Source: a virus
Reading direction: 5' to 3' (one strand)
IMG/VR virus record: IMGVR_UViG_3300030117_005155
Span: 1-38,163 of that record
Length of the DNA stretch: 38,163 nucleotides
Shown here: positions 1 to 8,373 of the stretch, in pieces
How the letters are laid out: the number at the start of each line of letters is the position of its first letter
How positions within the stretch are numbered: the stretch's first letter is position 1
Notes under the pieces: model-generated
The model's input: the letters and a program-made list of their open reading frames with translations, nothing else
Told to the model about the DNA's origin: nothing
The model's database searches: none
Position numbers and translations under genes: made by a program

Positions 1-1
1 T

Positions 2-1273
2 CCAGACGTTATTAAGAAGCAGGTCATTGAGTACTTATCCAAGATAAAATCAGGTCAGATAAACGCTGACGATCGTGATTATGTCAAAGAAAAGTCACTA
101 GATTTCTGTAAGAAGCAAAAACTAAAAGAGGCTATCCTTAAGTCAGTAAACCTTTTACAGACATCTTCGTTTGAGGAGATTCAAAAGGTTATTGACGGCG
201 CTCTCAATCTTGGACTGGACGACAGTCATGGGCATGATTTTGTGCAAGACTTTGAGGCAAGATACGTCAAAATATCTCGTGACCCCTCCATGACAGGCTG
301 GCAAGAGATAGATAACATTACTAGGGGTGGATTAGGAAAGCGAGAGTTGGGTGTGGTTATTGCTCCAACTGGTGCTGGTAAGTCTATGGCATTAGTTCAC
401 TTGGGTGCGATGGCTGTTCTTAGCGGCAAGAATGTTATCCACTATACATTAGAGTTGGCCGAGGGCGTCGTAGGTCAGCGGTACGATTCGTGCCTGACTG
501 GTGTCCCTCTGTCAAATCTTTTTGACCACAAAGATAAAATTAAAGAAAAAATATCACAGGTTGATGGACAGCTAATTATTAAAGAGTATCCAACAAAATC
601 TGCAACTACAATGACTTTGGAAACGTCGCTAGAGAAGATGAGGCAAAGAGGGATAGAACCAGATTTTATAATTGTGGATTACGCAGATTTATTGCGTCCT
701 GTGACGACTAGTTATAAACAAGAGCATCGCCACAACATAGAAACAATCTATGAAGAGTTGAGGGGAATCGCCCAAAAATTTGACATTCCTGTTTGGACCG
801 CATCGCAGACAAACAGAAGTGGACTTAATGCGGAGGTTATTACTATGGAGTCAATCAGTGAGGCATTCAATAAATGTTTCGTTGCCGACTTCATTTGCAC
901 CATCTCCAGAACAGCAGACGACAAGGTACAAGGCACGGGGCGAATGTTTGTGGCAAAGAATCGGAACGGGCCAGATGGTTTAGTTTTCCCCATGTCTATT
1001 GATACTAGTAAAGTAAAACTGCGTGTTCATCAACCACAGACTGGTGATGATCTTAATACTATTGTTACCCGAACTGCTCAGGAGCAAAAGCAGCATCTAC
1101 AACAAAAGTACAAGAAGTTCAAACAAAAACGAAAAACTGAAACAAATACAACAACTAACAATCAAGAGAGAAACCCTCTTAGTAATCCTCTTAGCAAGGA
1201 AAGTTTGCGTAAACTTGCAGAGGAAACAAGAGCAAATAAAGAAGCACAAAACAGGAGCGCAGCACAGCAATGA
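2..1273 (+). CDS. Replicative DNA helicase, DnaB/T4 gp41-like (5' partial)
   Basis: This is an ATP-driven hexameric helicase that would unwind DNA at the phage fork. The frame is open from base 2 with no stop, so the GTG at 242 is not the true start and the N-terminal part lies outside the window; 423 residues are visible. It carries a RecA-fold motor with Walker A APTGAGKS (bases 362-385), Walker B-like hydrophobic stretch ending in VDYADLL, and a WTASQTNRSG segment typical of DnaB/gp41 motif H3. The lysine- and glutamine-rich tail is low complexity. The stop overlaps the next start (ATGA). Assignment to the superfamily 4 helicases is firm; the choice of gp41 over DnaB is by overall feel. 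Confidence 0.9.
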   Translation, partial: PDVIKKQVIEYLSKIKSGQINADDRDYVKEKSLDFCKKQKLKEAILKSVNLLQTSSFEEIQKVIDGALNLGLDDSHGHDFVQDFEARYVKISRDPSMTGWQEIDNITRGGLGKRELGVVIAPTGAGKSMALVHLGAMAVLSGKNVIHYTLELAEGVVGQRYDSCLTGVPLSNLFDHKDKIKEKISQVDGQLIIKEYPTKSATTMTLETSLEKMRQRGIEPDFIIVDYADLLRPVTTSYKQEHRHNIETIYEELRGIAQKFDIPVWTASQTNRSGLNAEVITMESISEAFNKCFVADFICTISRTADDKVQGTGRMFVAKNRNGPDGLVFPMSIDTSKVKLRVHQPQTGDDLNTIVTRTAQEQKQHLQQKYKKFKQKRKTETNTTTNNQERNPLSNPLSKESLRKLAEETRANKEAQNRSAAQQ

Positions 1274-3147
1274 GTGATCAAGATCTATCAACACAGATTC
1301 TATCTGATATAACGGTTTACATGAAATATGCCAGGTATCTTCCTGAACATAAGCGTAGGGAAACGTGGCAAGAATTAGTAAGTCGTAATATGCAAATGCA
1401 TATCAAGAAGTATCCAAACCTCAAGAAAGAGATAGAGGAAACATATCAGCTTGTGTATGATAAGAAGGTCTTGCCTTCTATGCGTTCCATGCAGTTTGGT
1501 GGTAGGCCCATTGAAATAGCTCCTAATAGGATATTCAACTGCGCCTATTTGCCAGTTGATGACTGGCGAGCTTTTGGTGAAATTATGTTTCTCTTACTGG
1601 GAGGAACAGGTGTGGGATTCTCTGTCCAACAACATCACATTGATGATTTACCAGAGATTCAAAAACCTAATCAAAATAGAACTCGGAGGTATCTAATCAA
1701 TGATAGTATTGAAGGATGGGCTGATGCAGTCAAATATCTTATGCGTAGCTACTTCTATGGTGGCTCAAAGCTACGATTTGATTTTAGTGACATTCGCCCT
1801 AAAGGTGCTCGCCTTGTAACTTCTGGTGGTAAGGCTCCAGGCCCTCAGCCACTAAAAGAGTGTTTGGTTAAAATTGAGGGGATGCTCGCTGAAAAGGAGA
1901 ACGGTGATAAGCTAACTCCCATTGAAGTACACGACATTGTTTGTCACGTTGCTGATGCAGTTCTAGCAGGTGGCATTCGTCGTGCTGCTCTTATCTCCTT
2001 GTTCTCAGCAGACGACCAAGAGATGATCGCTGCCAAGTCAGGCAACTGGTGGGAAACTAATCCACAGCGAGGTAGAGCTAACAACTCTGTCGTATTGCTT
2101 CGTCACAAGGTAGAAGAAGAATTCTTTAACGCTTTGTGGGAACGAATTGAAGCATCAGGAGCAGGCGAGCCAGGCTTCTATCTTTCCAATGACAAAGATT
2201 GGGGAACAAACCCATGCTGTGAAATTGCTCTAAGACCATACCAGTTCTGTAACCTAACAGAGGTGAACGTCAGTAATATCACAGGACAAGAAGACCTTGA
2301 GGAGCGTGTCCGTGCCGCAGCATTTATTGGCACACTTCAAGCAGGCTACACAGACTTTCATTACCTACGACCAGTATGGCAACGCACCACAGAGCGTGAT
2401 GCACTCATTGGTGTCTCACTAACTGGTATTGCATCAGGTCGTGTATTGGCAGACGATGTGTCGCTAAAAACAGCCGCAAGCATTGTCAAGCAGGAAAACC
2501 AGCGAGTAGCTGAATTGATTGGAATCCGAAAGGCTAACCGCACGACCTGTGTTAAGCCAGCAGGAACAACCAGTCTGACACTTGGAACGTCCAGTGGTAT
2601 TCATGCTTGGCACAATGATTATTATATCCGCCGTATTCGTGTTGGTAAGAACGAACCAATCTACTGGCACTTGGCTGTCAATCACCCAGAGTTAGTAGAA
2701 GATGATTATTTCCGTGCTCACGATACGGCAGTGATTTCTATTCCGCAGAAGGCACCAGACGGTGCAATCTTAAGAACAGAAAGTGCGTTTGATTTGCTGA
2801 AGAGAATTCAGAAGATCACTACCGAATGGATTCGCACAGGCCACCGCAGCGGACAGAATACGCACAATGTTTCTGCTACTGTGTCTATCAAGGCTGATGA
2901 ATGGGGCAAAGTCGGAAAATGGATGTGGAAGAACAACAAGGCATACAACGGTCTTTCAGTGTTACCACATGACGACAACGAGCACACATACGTTCAAGCT
3001 CCCTTTGAGAACTGCACAAAAGAAAAGTATGAGGAAATGATGCAATCCTTGTTATCAGTTGACCTCACTCAGATTGTTGAAGAGGATGATAACACGGATC
3101 TCAAGGGCGAGGCAGCTTGCGCTGGTGGAGCTTGTGAGATCACATAA
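1270..3147 (+). CDS. nrdJ: Class II (adenosylcobalamin-dependent) ribonucleoside-triphosphate reductase
   Basis: The enzyme reduces ribonucleotides to deoxyribonucleotides with coenzyme B12 as radical source. Visible active-site residues match the monomeric RTPR family: FNCAYLP with C91, NPCCEI with N314, C316 and E318, and FCN with C327. The 11-residue gap between C316 and C327 equals that between C408 and C419 of the Lactobacillus leichmannii enzyme. A C-terminal Cx4C pair (C617, C622) is the expected external thiol relay. At 625 residues it is about 110 shorter than that enzyme. It starts inside the helicase stop (4-nt overlap). A glutaredoxin at 29882 is a plausible reductant. No intein interrupts it. 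Confidence 0.93.
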   Translation: MSDQDLSTQILSDITVYMKYARYLPEHKRRETWQELVSRNMQMHIKKYPNLKKEIEETYQLVYDKKVLPSMRSMQFGGRPIEIAPNRIFNCAYLPVDDWRAFGEIMFLLLGGTGVGFSVQQHHIDDLPEIQKPNQNRTRRYLINDSIEGWADAVKYLMRSYFYGGSKLRFDFSDIRPKGARLVTSGGKAPGPQPLKECLVKIEGMLAEKENGDKLTPIEVHDIVCHVADAVLAGGIRRAALISLFSADDQEMIAAKSGNWWETNPQRGRANNSVVLLRHKVEEEFFNALWERIEASGAGEPGFYLSNDKDWGTNPCCEIALRPYQFCNLTEVNVSNITGQEDLEERVRAAAFIGTLQAGYTDFHYLRPVWQRTTERDALIGVSLTGIASGRVLADDVSLKTAASIVKQENQRVAELIGIRKANRTTCVKPAGTTSLTLGTSSGIHAWHNDYYIRRIRVGKNEPIYWHLAVNHPELVEDDYFRAHDTAVISIPQKAPDGAILRTESAFDLLKRIQKITTEWIRTGHRSGQNTHNVSATVSIKADEWGKVGKWMWKNNKAYNGLSVLPHDDNEHTYVQAPFENCTKEKYEEMMQSLLSVDLTQIVEEDDNTDLKGEAACAGGACEIT

Positions 3148-3150
3148 ATT

Positions 3151-3178
3151 TTAACAAGTTTGATATATAAGATATAAT
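3151..3178 (+). promoter_or_regulatory. Sigma70-like promoter
   Basis: TTAACA, a 16-bp spacer and a perfect TATAAT lie just after the reductase stop and 26 bp before the next start codon. It would drive the small Cys-containing gene and the GroES-like gene. Confidence 0.55.
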
Positions 3179-3203
3179 CAACACAAGTTGAAAGGGTTAT
3201 GTT

Positions 3204-3437
3204 ATGAGTAAAACACTAAATCATATCATGCCATCAAGTTTGGCGAGCGGCTTGTGTAAGCGTGAAGATAAAAATAAAGTACCTCACCGTTGGCTGCCAA
3301 GCGGGCAGTCTCGGGCGCTTCATGATAATCATGTAGGCGTTGAGTGTTACTGCAAGCACTGTGGATTACGAGAGTGGGGCACAGTTACTCGTCATGAATT
3401 TGTCGTACTAACAGAGTCTTGGAAGGAGTTACAATGA
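3204..3437 (+). CDS. Small Cys-containing protein of unknown function
   Basis: This 77-residue product is not recognised. Its middle holds ECYCKHCGLREWG, whose CxCxxC spacing could bind a metal, preceded by a histidine-containing stretch. The AAAGGG upstream at usual distance supports the ATG at 3204. It is co-transcribed with the GroES-like gene, which begins in its stop codon, but nothing links the two functions beyond that. Confidence 0.6.
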   Translation: MSKTLNHIMPSSLASGLCKREDKNKVPHRWLPSGQSRALHDNHVGVECYCKHCGLREWGTVTRHEFVVLTESWKELQ

Positions 3438-3691
3438 GGCCAGTAAACAGACGATTACTCGTAGAATTATTTGAGGAAGAAGAAGAGAGTCCACTTTTTA
3501 TTCTACCTGAAGACTTCCAGGAAAAATCTCATAGATCGTACAAGGTACTAGCCACGGCAAGGGATTGCAGTATGGATCTAAAAGTAGGAGAGGTTGTTAT
3601 TGCTCACACTTCAGACCCAGAAACAATTACCTTTGAAGGCAAAGAACACTTGTTATTGTTAGAGAATCATGTTGTCTGTGTGGTTGATTAG
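3434..3691 (+). CDS. groES: GroES-like co-chaperonin
   Basis: This is a co-chaperonin that would cap a GroEL cavity, made either by the host or by the phage GroEL at 24222. The 85 residues follow the GroES plan: RPVNRRLLVEL at the N-terminus, an acidic stretch followed by PLFILPED where GroES has GGIVLPD after its mobile loop, then LKVGEVVIAHTSD and FEGKEHLLLLENHVVCVVD matching the GroES C-terminal strands. I chose ATG 3434 over the upstream TTG at 3419 because AAGGAG sits 5 nt before it and it overlaps the previous stop as ATGA. The mobile loop is shortened and acidic. T4 gp31 is a functional precedent. It ends tail to tail with the minus-strand lipoprotein gene, their stop codons overlapping. 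Confidence 0.78.
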   Translation: MRPVNRRLLVELFEEEEESPLFILPEDFQEKSHRSYKVLATARDCSMDLKVGEVVIAHTSDPETITFEGKEHLLLLENHVVCVVD

Positions 3692-4956
3692 TTACCGATA
3701 CACAGATCCTGAAAGATATTTTTGATCTGCAAAAACACCGTTTCTGAATTTGCAGTTGGTGTGTAGAGCCTGTCTCTTTCACCCCGCACACAATTTATAA
3801 ATGTGTTATGATGTTGCTCAAGGGCGAAAACAAATAGTTCAAACCCTAAAGTGTTTGATAACTCGCCAACTTCAAAACAAGTCATTGGGTGGGAATACAT
3901 TGTCTGTGCTTCTTCATCAGTCATTGTTATAATAACTTTCTGTGCGTCTGGCCGCCAGGAAAATGGATAGGTGTTCATTGACCAGTACATCGTGTCTATT
4001 GTTGGTTCTTGACCAGCACTGTCAATCATTCTACCAGCCTCTATCACATCAAGAAACTCGTCAGCATAGACAAAATCAGACACCATCCTAGCGAGATGGT
4101 ATTCTGGTCTTAGATCTGATCCTGCCCTAGCACCAACAACAACTAATCCAAAACGAAATGTACTTGTAATCGGGTCTTCTAAAAGAGGGGCTATACCTTG
4201 GATCATAGAGTCAATCTCATCTCGGAAAGAACCAGATATATCTAAAACAAATACTAGGTCTACACCACGACTATCAAAGCCCTCATCCACTTCGCCATCA
4301 CAATCATTATCTAGATTATCGCATCGCTCAATAACTGGTAAAACTTGACCATCACAAGGACCACCAAAGTCTCCATCCGTACAATAACGGACACCTGCTC
4401 GGCACTCACCGACAGCGAGCGTGCCCTCTGGACCCTCATAACACACAACAGCAGTTGCACCGACTATCCCTTCGTCAGCCGTGCCATTACAATTATTATC
4501 AATTCCATCACAGGTTTCTTCAGTTGGTCCAACATGGCCATCACAATATAATCCACCATTGTCACACTTCATTACACCTGGCGTACATATGCCTACACCA
4601 TAGTCCACGTTTTCTTGGAACCCACACAGTTGGTGTTCTTCTGGGTATGTTTCATCAATAGCTGCATCGCAGTCATTATCTATGCCATCGCAAATTTCTT
4701 CACTTGATCCCCTCGCACCCACACATTCTGACCACCCGTTAAGTGTGCAGGTTCTTAATCCATAGGAGCATTGCCCTGCTCTTTGGGGTATATCAACTGG
4801 ATCTGCATTAGGGAAGTCTTGATCAAGTTCATCGCAAACAATTTGTTCGCCTGGGACACACTCCAGCCTCACTAGATCTTCGTCTGATGAACAACCGCTG
4901 AATAGCGAGGCAACACATAATAATAATGCTATTTTGTTCTTACTTGTTCTAAACAT
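3688..4956 (-). CDS. Surface lipoprotein with MopE-type repeats and a vWA domain
   Basis: This is probably a secreted, membrane-anchored metal-binding adhesion protein. It has a lipoprotein signal with lipobox LFSGC (C22), then three CDGIDNDCD-type acidic Cys repeats near residues 89-102, 149-162 and 212-225, as in the putative metal-binding MopE motif family. A von Willebrand A domain follows with intact MIDAS DISGS at 239-243 and a later TMTDEE. The total is 422 residues. This architecture is characteristic of Myxococcota and relatives and unusual for a phage, so it was probably acquired from a host. It is the last gene of a three-gene minus-strand set and overlaps its upstream neighbour by 28 nt. 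Its function in infection is unknown. Confidence 0.8.
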   Translation of the reverse strand: MFRTSKNKIALLLCVASLFSGCSSDEDLVRLECVPGEQIVCDELDQDFPNADPVDIPQRAGQCSYGLRTCTLNGWSECVGARGSSEEICDGIDNDCDAAIDETYPEEHQLCGFQENVDYGVGICTPGVMKCDNGGLYCDGHVGPTEETCDGIDNNCNGTADEGIVGATAVVCYEGPEGTLAVGECRAGVRYCTDGDFGGPCDGQVLPVIERCDNLDNDCDGEVDEGFDSRGVDLVFVLDISGSFRDEIDSMIQGIAPLLEDPITSTFRFGLVVVGARAGSDLRPEYHLARMVSDFVYADEFLDVIEAGRMIDSAGQEPTIDTMYWSMNTYPFSWRPDAQKVIITMTDEEAQTMYSHPMTCFEVGELSNTLGFELFVFALEQHHNTFINCVRGERDRLYTPTANSETVFLQIKNIFQDLCIGN

Positions 4957-5384
4957 TCTTCTCTGCTACTAAACATGTGTATGGACAACACATCGCTACC
5001 AAGCCAGGTGAATTTTGCCTTTTGAAGTGGCAAGCTGCTTGGTACTGCTGCTGATAATACGATAGGGACAGAGGACATACTAGGTAAATTGAAAGCCATA
5101 AGAAGTTCGTTAGATTTAGAAACTTGTATAACTCCTGGCAAAGCTCCTGCTTTAGTAGCGCTAGGTATACCTATTACCATGCGTGTTATGGAGTTTGGTT
5201 CCTTCTGTAAGATATCAAGTGTTTGTAATATCCACAAACAATTACTTTTTTGCCCCGCAAGGTAGTAAACGCTTTGCTTTGGGATGACTACTTCTATTTT
5301 TGGTTCAGCGTTAGCCATGATGTATATCACGGCAGTTGAGATGGCGGCCATTGCCACTAAGAGAATGTTGTATTTCTTAAACAT
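4929..5384 (-). CDS. Exported or membrane-anchored protein, unknown
   Basis: The 151 residues start with a short basic segment and a hydrophobic stretch of about 18 residues ending at ANA, which reads as a signal peptide with an AxA cleavage site or as an N-terminal anchor. The rest is a mixed alpha/beta-looking domain with two cysteines, and I recognise no family. It lies between two other exported proteins on the minus strand and overlaps the downstream lipoprotein gene, suggesting joint expression and a shared periplasmic or surface role. Confidence 0.65.
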   Translation of the reverse strand: MFKKYNILLVAMAAISTAVIYIMANAEPKIEVVIPKQSVYYLAGQKSNCLWILQTLDILQKEPNSITRMVIGIPSATKAGALPGVIQVSKSNELLMAFNLPSMSSVPIVLSAAVPSSLPLQKAKFTWLGSDVLSIHMFSSREECLEQVRTK

Positions 5385-5399
5385 CCAGATACTGCAAAC

Positions 5400-5684
5400 T
5401 TATTTACCACTATAGGTTATAAATGGTAATTTAGTTATCTCCTCTCGTAAAGGCTTGGACTTCTCTATATTCAAAAGAGACTTACCCTTTACAAGAGTAA
5501 CTAGTATTTGGTTTTGAATCTTTATATCTTGTTCGGTGTATTGCCAGCCACCTCTGGTTTCTTCTTTCCAAACTTCCATGATAGCTTGCTTACCAGCATC
5601 AGCGGGTCCAGCGTCGTTTGCGAGTGTATTTATGGGGGTTAGGAGAAGTAAATAAAAACTAAATAAAACACTTTTGTAATTCAT
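5400..5684 (-). CDS. Small secreted protein, unknown
   Basis: This is the first gene of the minus-strand envelope set, 94 residues. MNYKSVLFSFYLLLLTP followed by NTLANDAG is a classical Sec signal peptide with probable cleavage after ALA/LAN. The mature part is about 70 residues, charged and without cysteines. Upstream on its strand there is TTGCTT-N17-TATAAT, but it would put the transcription start almost on the ATG, so either the message is leaderless or the match is chance. No family was recognised. Confidence 0.6.
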   Translation of the reverse strand: MNYKSVLFSFYLLLLTPINTLANDAGPADAGKQAIMEVWKEETRGGWQYTEQDIKIQNQILVTLVKGKSLLNIEKSKPLREEITKLPFITYSGK

Positions 5685-5776
5685 AACTTATTATATTCCT
5701 AGTCTAATTTTCAAGCAATAGCTCAAAATCACCTGTAACTAGTAAACAAAACCCTAAAAAGCCTCATATTTAAAGT
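5685..5776. other. Divergent intergenic region
   Basis: These 92 AT-rich bases separate the minus-strand exported genes from the plus-strand protease set, so they must hold promoters for both directions. I could not identify the plus-strand one with confidence. Confidence 0.4.
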
Positions 5777-6640
5777 ATGAACACTAAGAAAACATTTCGT
5801 AATCTGGTTTACTTCTTAATTTTGTTGCAAGTTGGATGTTCCACAACAATATCTAATAATAACAAAGCAGTTTCTAGTGTTGCGGGCTTGCCTGTCAGCC
5901 AAAGTATGCCAAAAGAGTCTTTCTTTAAATTTCAAGTGGCTCAAGCCGTTGAGGCATGTTTGCACTACGAAGATAAGAAAGATGAATGCACTGTTGGTGT
6001 CGTTCGGCATACGTCATCAGGAGCTTTTGTAGGTAGGAGCGAAGTCAGGAAAGATGTAGCATATGGTCTAACAGCAGGACACTCTTGCCAGGATAAATTT
6101 GCTAAGAAGTCTAACAAGGATATTAGCTTCAAGGTAGTCTCGGCAGATTATCTTGCACTTATGTTCAATGGCAAACTAAGAAGAGCAGAAATTATTTCAT
6201 ATGATACAAAGTCAGACTTATGTCTACTTCGTGTGTATGGTTTCAACAATAACAGGCCTGCCCCACTAAAAATCGCAGATAAATTTCCTAAGTGGGGAGA
6301 GAAGGTGTATAACATGGCAGCACCACGAGGAATATTTAGCCCAGGGATGTTGTTAATGTTTGACGGATACTACGCTGGGATAGGGTTTGACAACTACATG
6401 TTCTTTTCATTGCCAACCAAGCCAGGGTCCAGTGGTTCACCAATATTAAATGCAAAGAAGGAATTGGTATCCATGATATTTGCTGGGTTTCCTGCAATGG
6501 AAAATATTGGACTTGGATCAAACCTAACAGCTATAAGAAGCTTTGTAACAAATAAAGTTGCGCTGTCGGAGGCTGACCTATGGGCAAAAAAGAATTTGAA
6601 TAAAGATAGAACTGAAACTACCACAACAGAGGGCAGGTAG
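5777..6640 (+). CDS. Trypsin-like serine protease lipoprotein (S1/DegS-like fold)
   Basis: This is a predicted periplasmic, lipid-anchored protease of 287 residues. The signal ends in LLQVGC (lipobox). The catalytic triad is readable in order: His in LTAGHSC, Asp in TKSDLCLLRV, Ser in KPGSSGSPI. This matches chymotrypsin-fold proteases such as the DegP/DegS clan, but I see no PDZ domain after the protease core; the last 30 residues are charged. It begins the plus-strand half of the envelope island and is followed 6 bp later by a single-pass membrane protein and then an M50 protease. Outer- versus inner-membrane sorting is undecided. Substrate unknown. Confidence 0.82.
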   Translation: MNTKKTFRNLVYFLILLQVGCSTTISNNNKAVSSVAGLPVSQSMPKESFFKFQVAQAVEACLHYEDKKDECTVGVVRHTSSGAFVGRSEVRKDVAYGLTAGHSCQDKFAKKSNKDISFKVVSADYLALMFNGKLRRAEIISYDTKSDLCLLRVYGFNNNRPAPLKIADKFPKWGEKVYNMAAPRGIFSPGMLLMFDGYYAGIGFDNYMFFSLPTKPGSSGSPILNAKKELVSMIFAGFPAMENIGLGSNLTAIRSFVTNKVALSEADLWAKKNLNKDRTETTTTEGR

Positions 6641-6646
6641 ATTGCC

Positions 6647-7135
6647 ATGGACAGAGAAAGAGAAGCCTGGCAGAACATGAGAGACAGTGCTTACGAGACG
6701 ATCAGCGACTCGCAGGTATATGAATATGATCTCTTCCCCATCAAGGAGGCCAAGCCAAACTATCTTTCAGCATTTGTTTGGACAACTTTAGTTGCAGCAA
6801 TGGTCTGCGCAATATATACGGGCTTCTTGCTGTACTTGTTTAATAGTAGTGGACTAGAAGATAATCTTAGGAAAGCTACTAACCATGCGATCATTAATTT
6901 AGAGCGAGTCATAGAACTACAGAACAAAGAGATATCAGCGCTCAAAACCGAAAACAAAAAGATATATGACTATCTGCAACTCTGGACACCGCTTGATGTT
7001 CAAAAGTATCGTCGGCAACAAGAAAATAAATATAAGCCACCTACAGAGGAAGATGTGTGGAACTTAGGTCCAGATATACCAATCAATAGATACAACCTCT
7101 GTGATGAGGAGCGATTACTATGGTCTTGCTATTAG
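6647..7135 (+). CDS. Single-pass membrane protein with coiled coil
   Basis: The 162-residue product has a 40-residue polar N-terminal segment, one transmembrane helix (about residues 40-66, YLSAFVWTTLVAAMVCAIYT), and a C-terminal side starting with a coiled coil (about 72-105, NLERVIELQNKEISALKTEN). The topology, with a short N-terminal segment on one side and an extended domain on the other, is that of an anti-sigma factor such as RseA or of a spanin, but no sequence match was recognised. It sits between a serine protease and a site-2 protease and overlaps the latter by 16 nt, which makes it a candidate substrate or partner. That role is inference. Confidence 0.65.
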   Translation: MDREREAWQNMRDSAYETISDSQVYEYDLFPIKEAKPNYLSAFVWTTLVAAMVCAIYTGFLLYLFNSSGLEDNLRKATNHAIINLERVIELQNKEISALKTENKKIYDYLQLWTPLDVQKYRRQQENKYKPPTEEDVWNLGPDIPINRYNLCDEERLLWSCY

Positions 7136-7920
7136 CAATTATAATAGGTTTAATATTCATTCATGAGCTAGGTCACTATGTCGCTGGGCGTCTTAGTGGT
7201 TTTGGCATAGAGGAATTTGCAATTGGTTTTGGTAAAGAACTTGCCAGCTTCAATGCACTAGGGAACAAGTGGTCTTTTAGACTCATACCACTTGGTGGTT
7301 ATGTTCGTTTTGAGGGCGAGGCAGACTATGATAATGTTCTTCAGAGTAAAACATCTTTTTGGGGCAAGCACCCATTACAAAGATTATTTGTTGCGCTTGC
7401 AGGACCAGCAGCAAATTTACTTTTGCCTTACGCTTTGTTCTTTGTGTATTTCCATGGTATGCCCTGGCCAGATGTGAAAGCCCCTGATGGTTCTGAGGTT
7501 GGTAAAATCAGTGCTTACTGGGCTGCTAAGGCCAGCATAAACACAACCAATAATTTATACGCTAGTATAGGAGAAGCTGTCAGCCAGCTAGGCGATCGTG
7601 GTATAAAAGCGACTGATGTCGGTGGACCAGTGGCGATGTATGATATGACGGAGCAAGCTAGGAAACAATCGTCCTCCACTAAAGACAATGGCTTTTTGTA
7701 TCAGTGGATCGCATTCCTTAGTATTAATATTGGGTTCATGAATTTATTACCAATACCTTTACTAGATGGAGGACATGTGGTAATATCAATTGTAGAAACA
7801 GTAATCGGTAGAAATATAAAACGTAGAACAAGAAACATATTAACTTATGTAGGGTTAGCGATTGTCGGTCTTATAATGTGTTTGGCTATCTTCTCTGATG
7901 TAGGCAGACTGTTTTCTTAA
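7120..7920 (+). CDS. M50 site-2 (intramembrane) metalloprotease, RseP-like without PDZ
   Basis: This zinc protease cleaves transmembrane segments within the membrane. HELGH is at residues 15-19 in the first helix, LIPLGGYVRFEGE is the beta-loop typical of RseP-type enzymes, and NLLPIPLLDGGH at 208-219 supplies the third zinc ligand (D216). Only about 85 residues lie between the second and third membrane helices, too few for the PDZ domains found in RseP, so the 266-residue protein is a minimal form. The start overlaps the previous gene, with GAGGAGCG as ribosome site. Membership of M50 is firm; the substrate is unknown. Confidence 0.9.
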   Translation: MVLLLAIIIGLIFIHELGHYVAGRLSGFGIEEFAIGFGKELASFNALGNKWSFRLIPLGGYVRFEGEADYDNVLQSKTSFWGKHPLQRLFVALAGPAANLLLPYALFFVYFHGMPWPDVKAPDGSEVGKISAYWAAKASINTTNNLYASIGEAVSQLGDRGIKATDVGGPVAMYDMTEQARKQSSSTKDNGFLYQWIAFLSINIGFMNLLPIPLLDGGHVVISIVETVIGRNIKRRTRNILTYVGLAIVGLIMCLAIFSDVGRLFS

Positions 7921-7954
7921 ATGGTAATTATTTATTAGTCAGGAGGCATATAAA

Positions 7955-8320
7955 ATGTCCGAAGCCAAAAGTAAAACAGAAAACAAGGAAGAGGTTACTG
8001 ATGATCTAATTCCAAAACCCCCACCAAAACTTGCCCCACGAGGCATCACAAGTTTCACGGTTTATAGAACCCAAGATGAAACAGGTGTATCGGGAGAGGG
8101 GGTTGTAATTGAAGGCGTCGTTATGGCGACAGGGCAATGTGTTGTCCACTGGCTCTACCCACCACCCCGTGGAGGTATTGCTATTTTTGATAGCATGAGT
8201 GACTTTGTAAAGGTTCACATTGAACCACACCCAGCCAACCAAACTATCATCACTTATCAGGATGGACATAAAGATGTCTATGGCAAGAAGCCACAAGAAA
8301 ATTCTGAAGAAGATACTTGA
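7955..8320 (+). CDS. Hypothetical protein
   Basis: This 121-residue protein has a charged, proline-rich N-terminus (KPPPKLAP), followed by a beta-rich stretch with VVIEGVVMATGQCVVHWLYPPPRGGIAIFD and a lysine/glutamate tail. A strong AGGAGG precedes ATG 7955. The family is not recognised. Its cytoplasmic, soluble look separates it from the membrane genes just upstream. Confidence 0.6.
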   Translation: MSEAKSKTENKEEVTDDLIPKPPPKLAPRGITSFTVYRTQDETGVSGEGVVIEGVVMATGQCVVHWLYPPPRGGIAIFDSMSDFVKVHIEPHPANQTIITYQDGHKDVYGKKPQENSEEDT

Positions 8321-8345
8321 CACAAAGTATAAAGTAAATTATAAT
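8317..8345 (+). promoter_or_regulatory. Consensus sigma70 promoter for the polymerase gene
   Basis: TTGACA, a 17-bp spacer and TATAAT match the sigma70 consensus exactly. The -35 overlaps the stop codon of the preceding gene, and the polymerase ATG is 28 bp beyond the -10. It should be read by unmodified host RNA polymerase, fitting early expression. Confidence 0.75.
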
Positions 8346-8373
8346 AAAGCCATAAGATAGAAAGGTTTCTTAT

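Noticed and set aside
5690-5718. Minus-strand promoter TTGCTT-N17-TATAAT for the secreted-protein gene
   Set aside because: It would place transcription start on the ATG itself; possible as leaderless, but equally likely by chance in AT-rich DNA.
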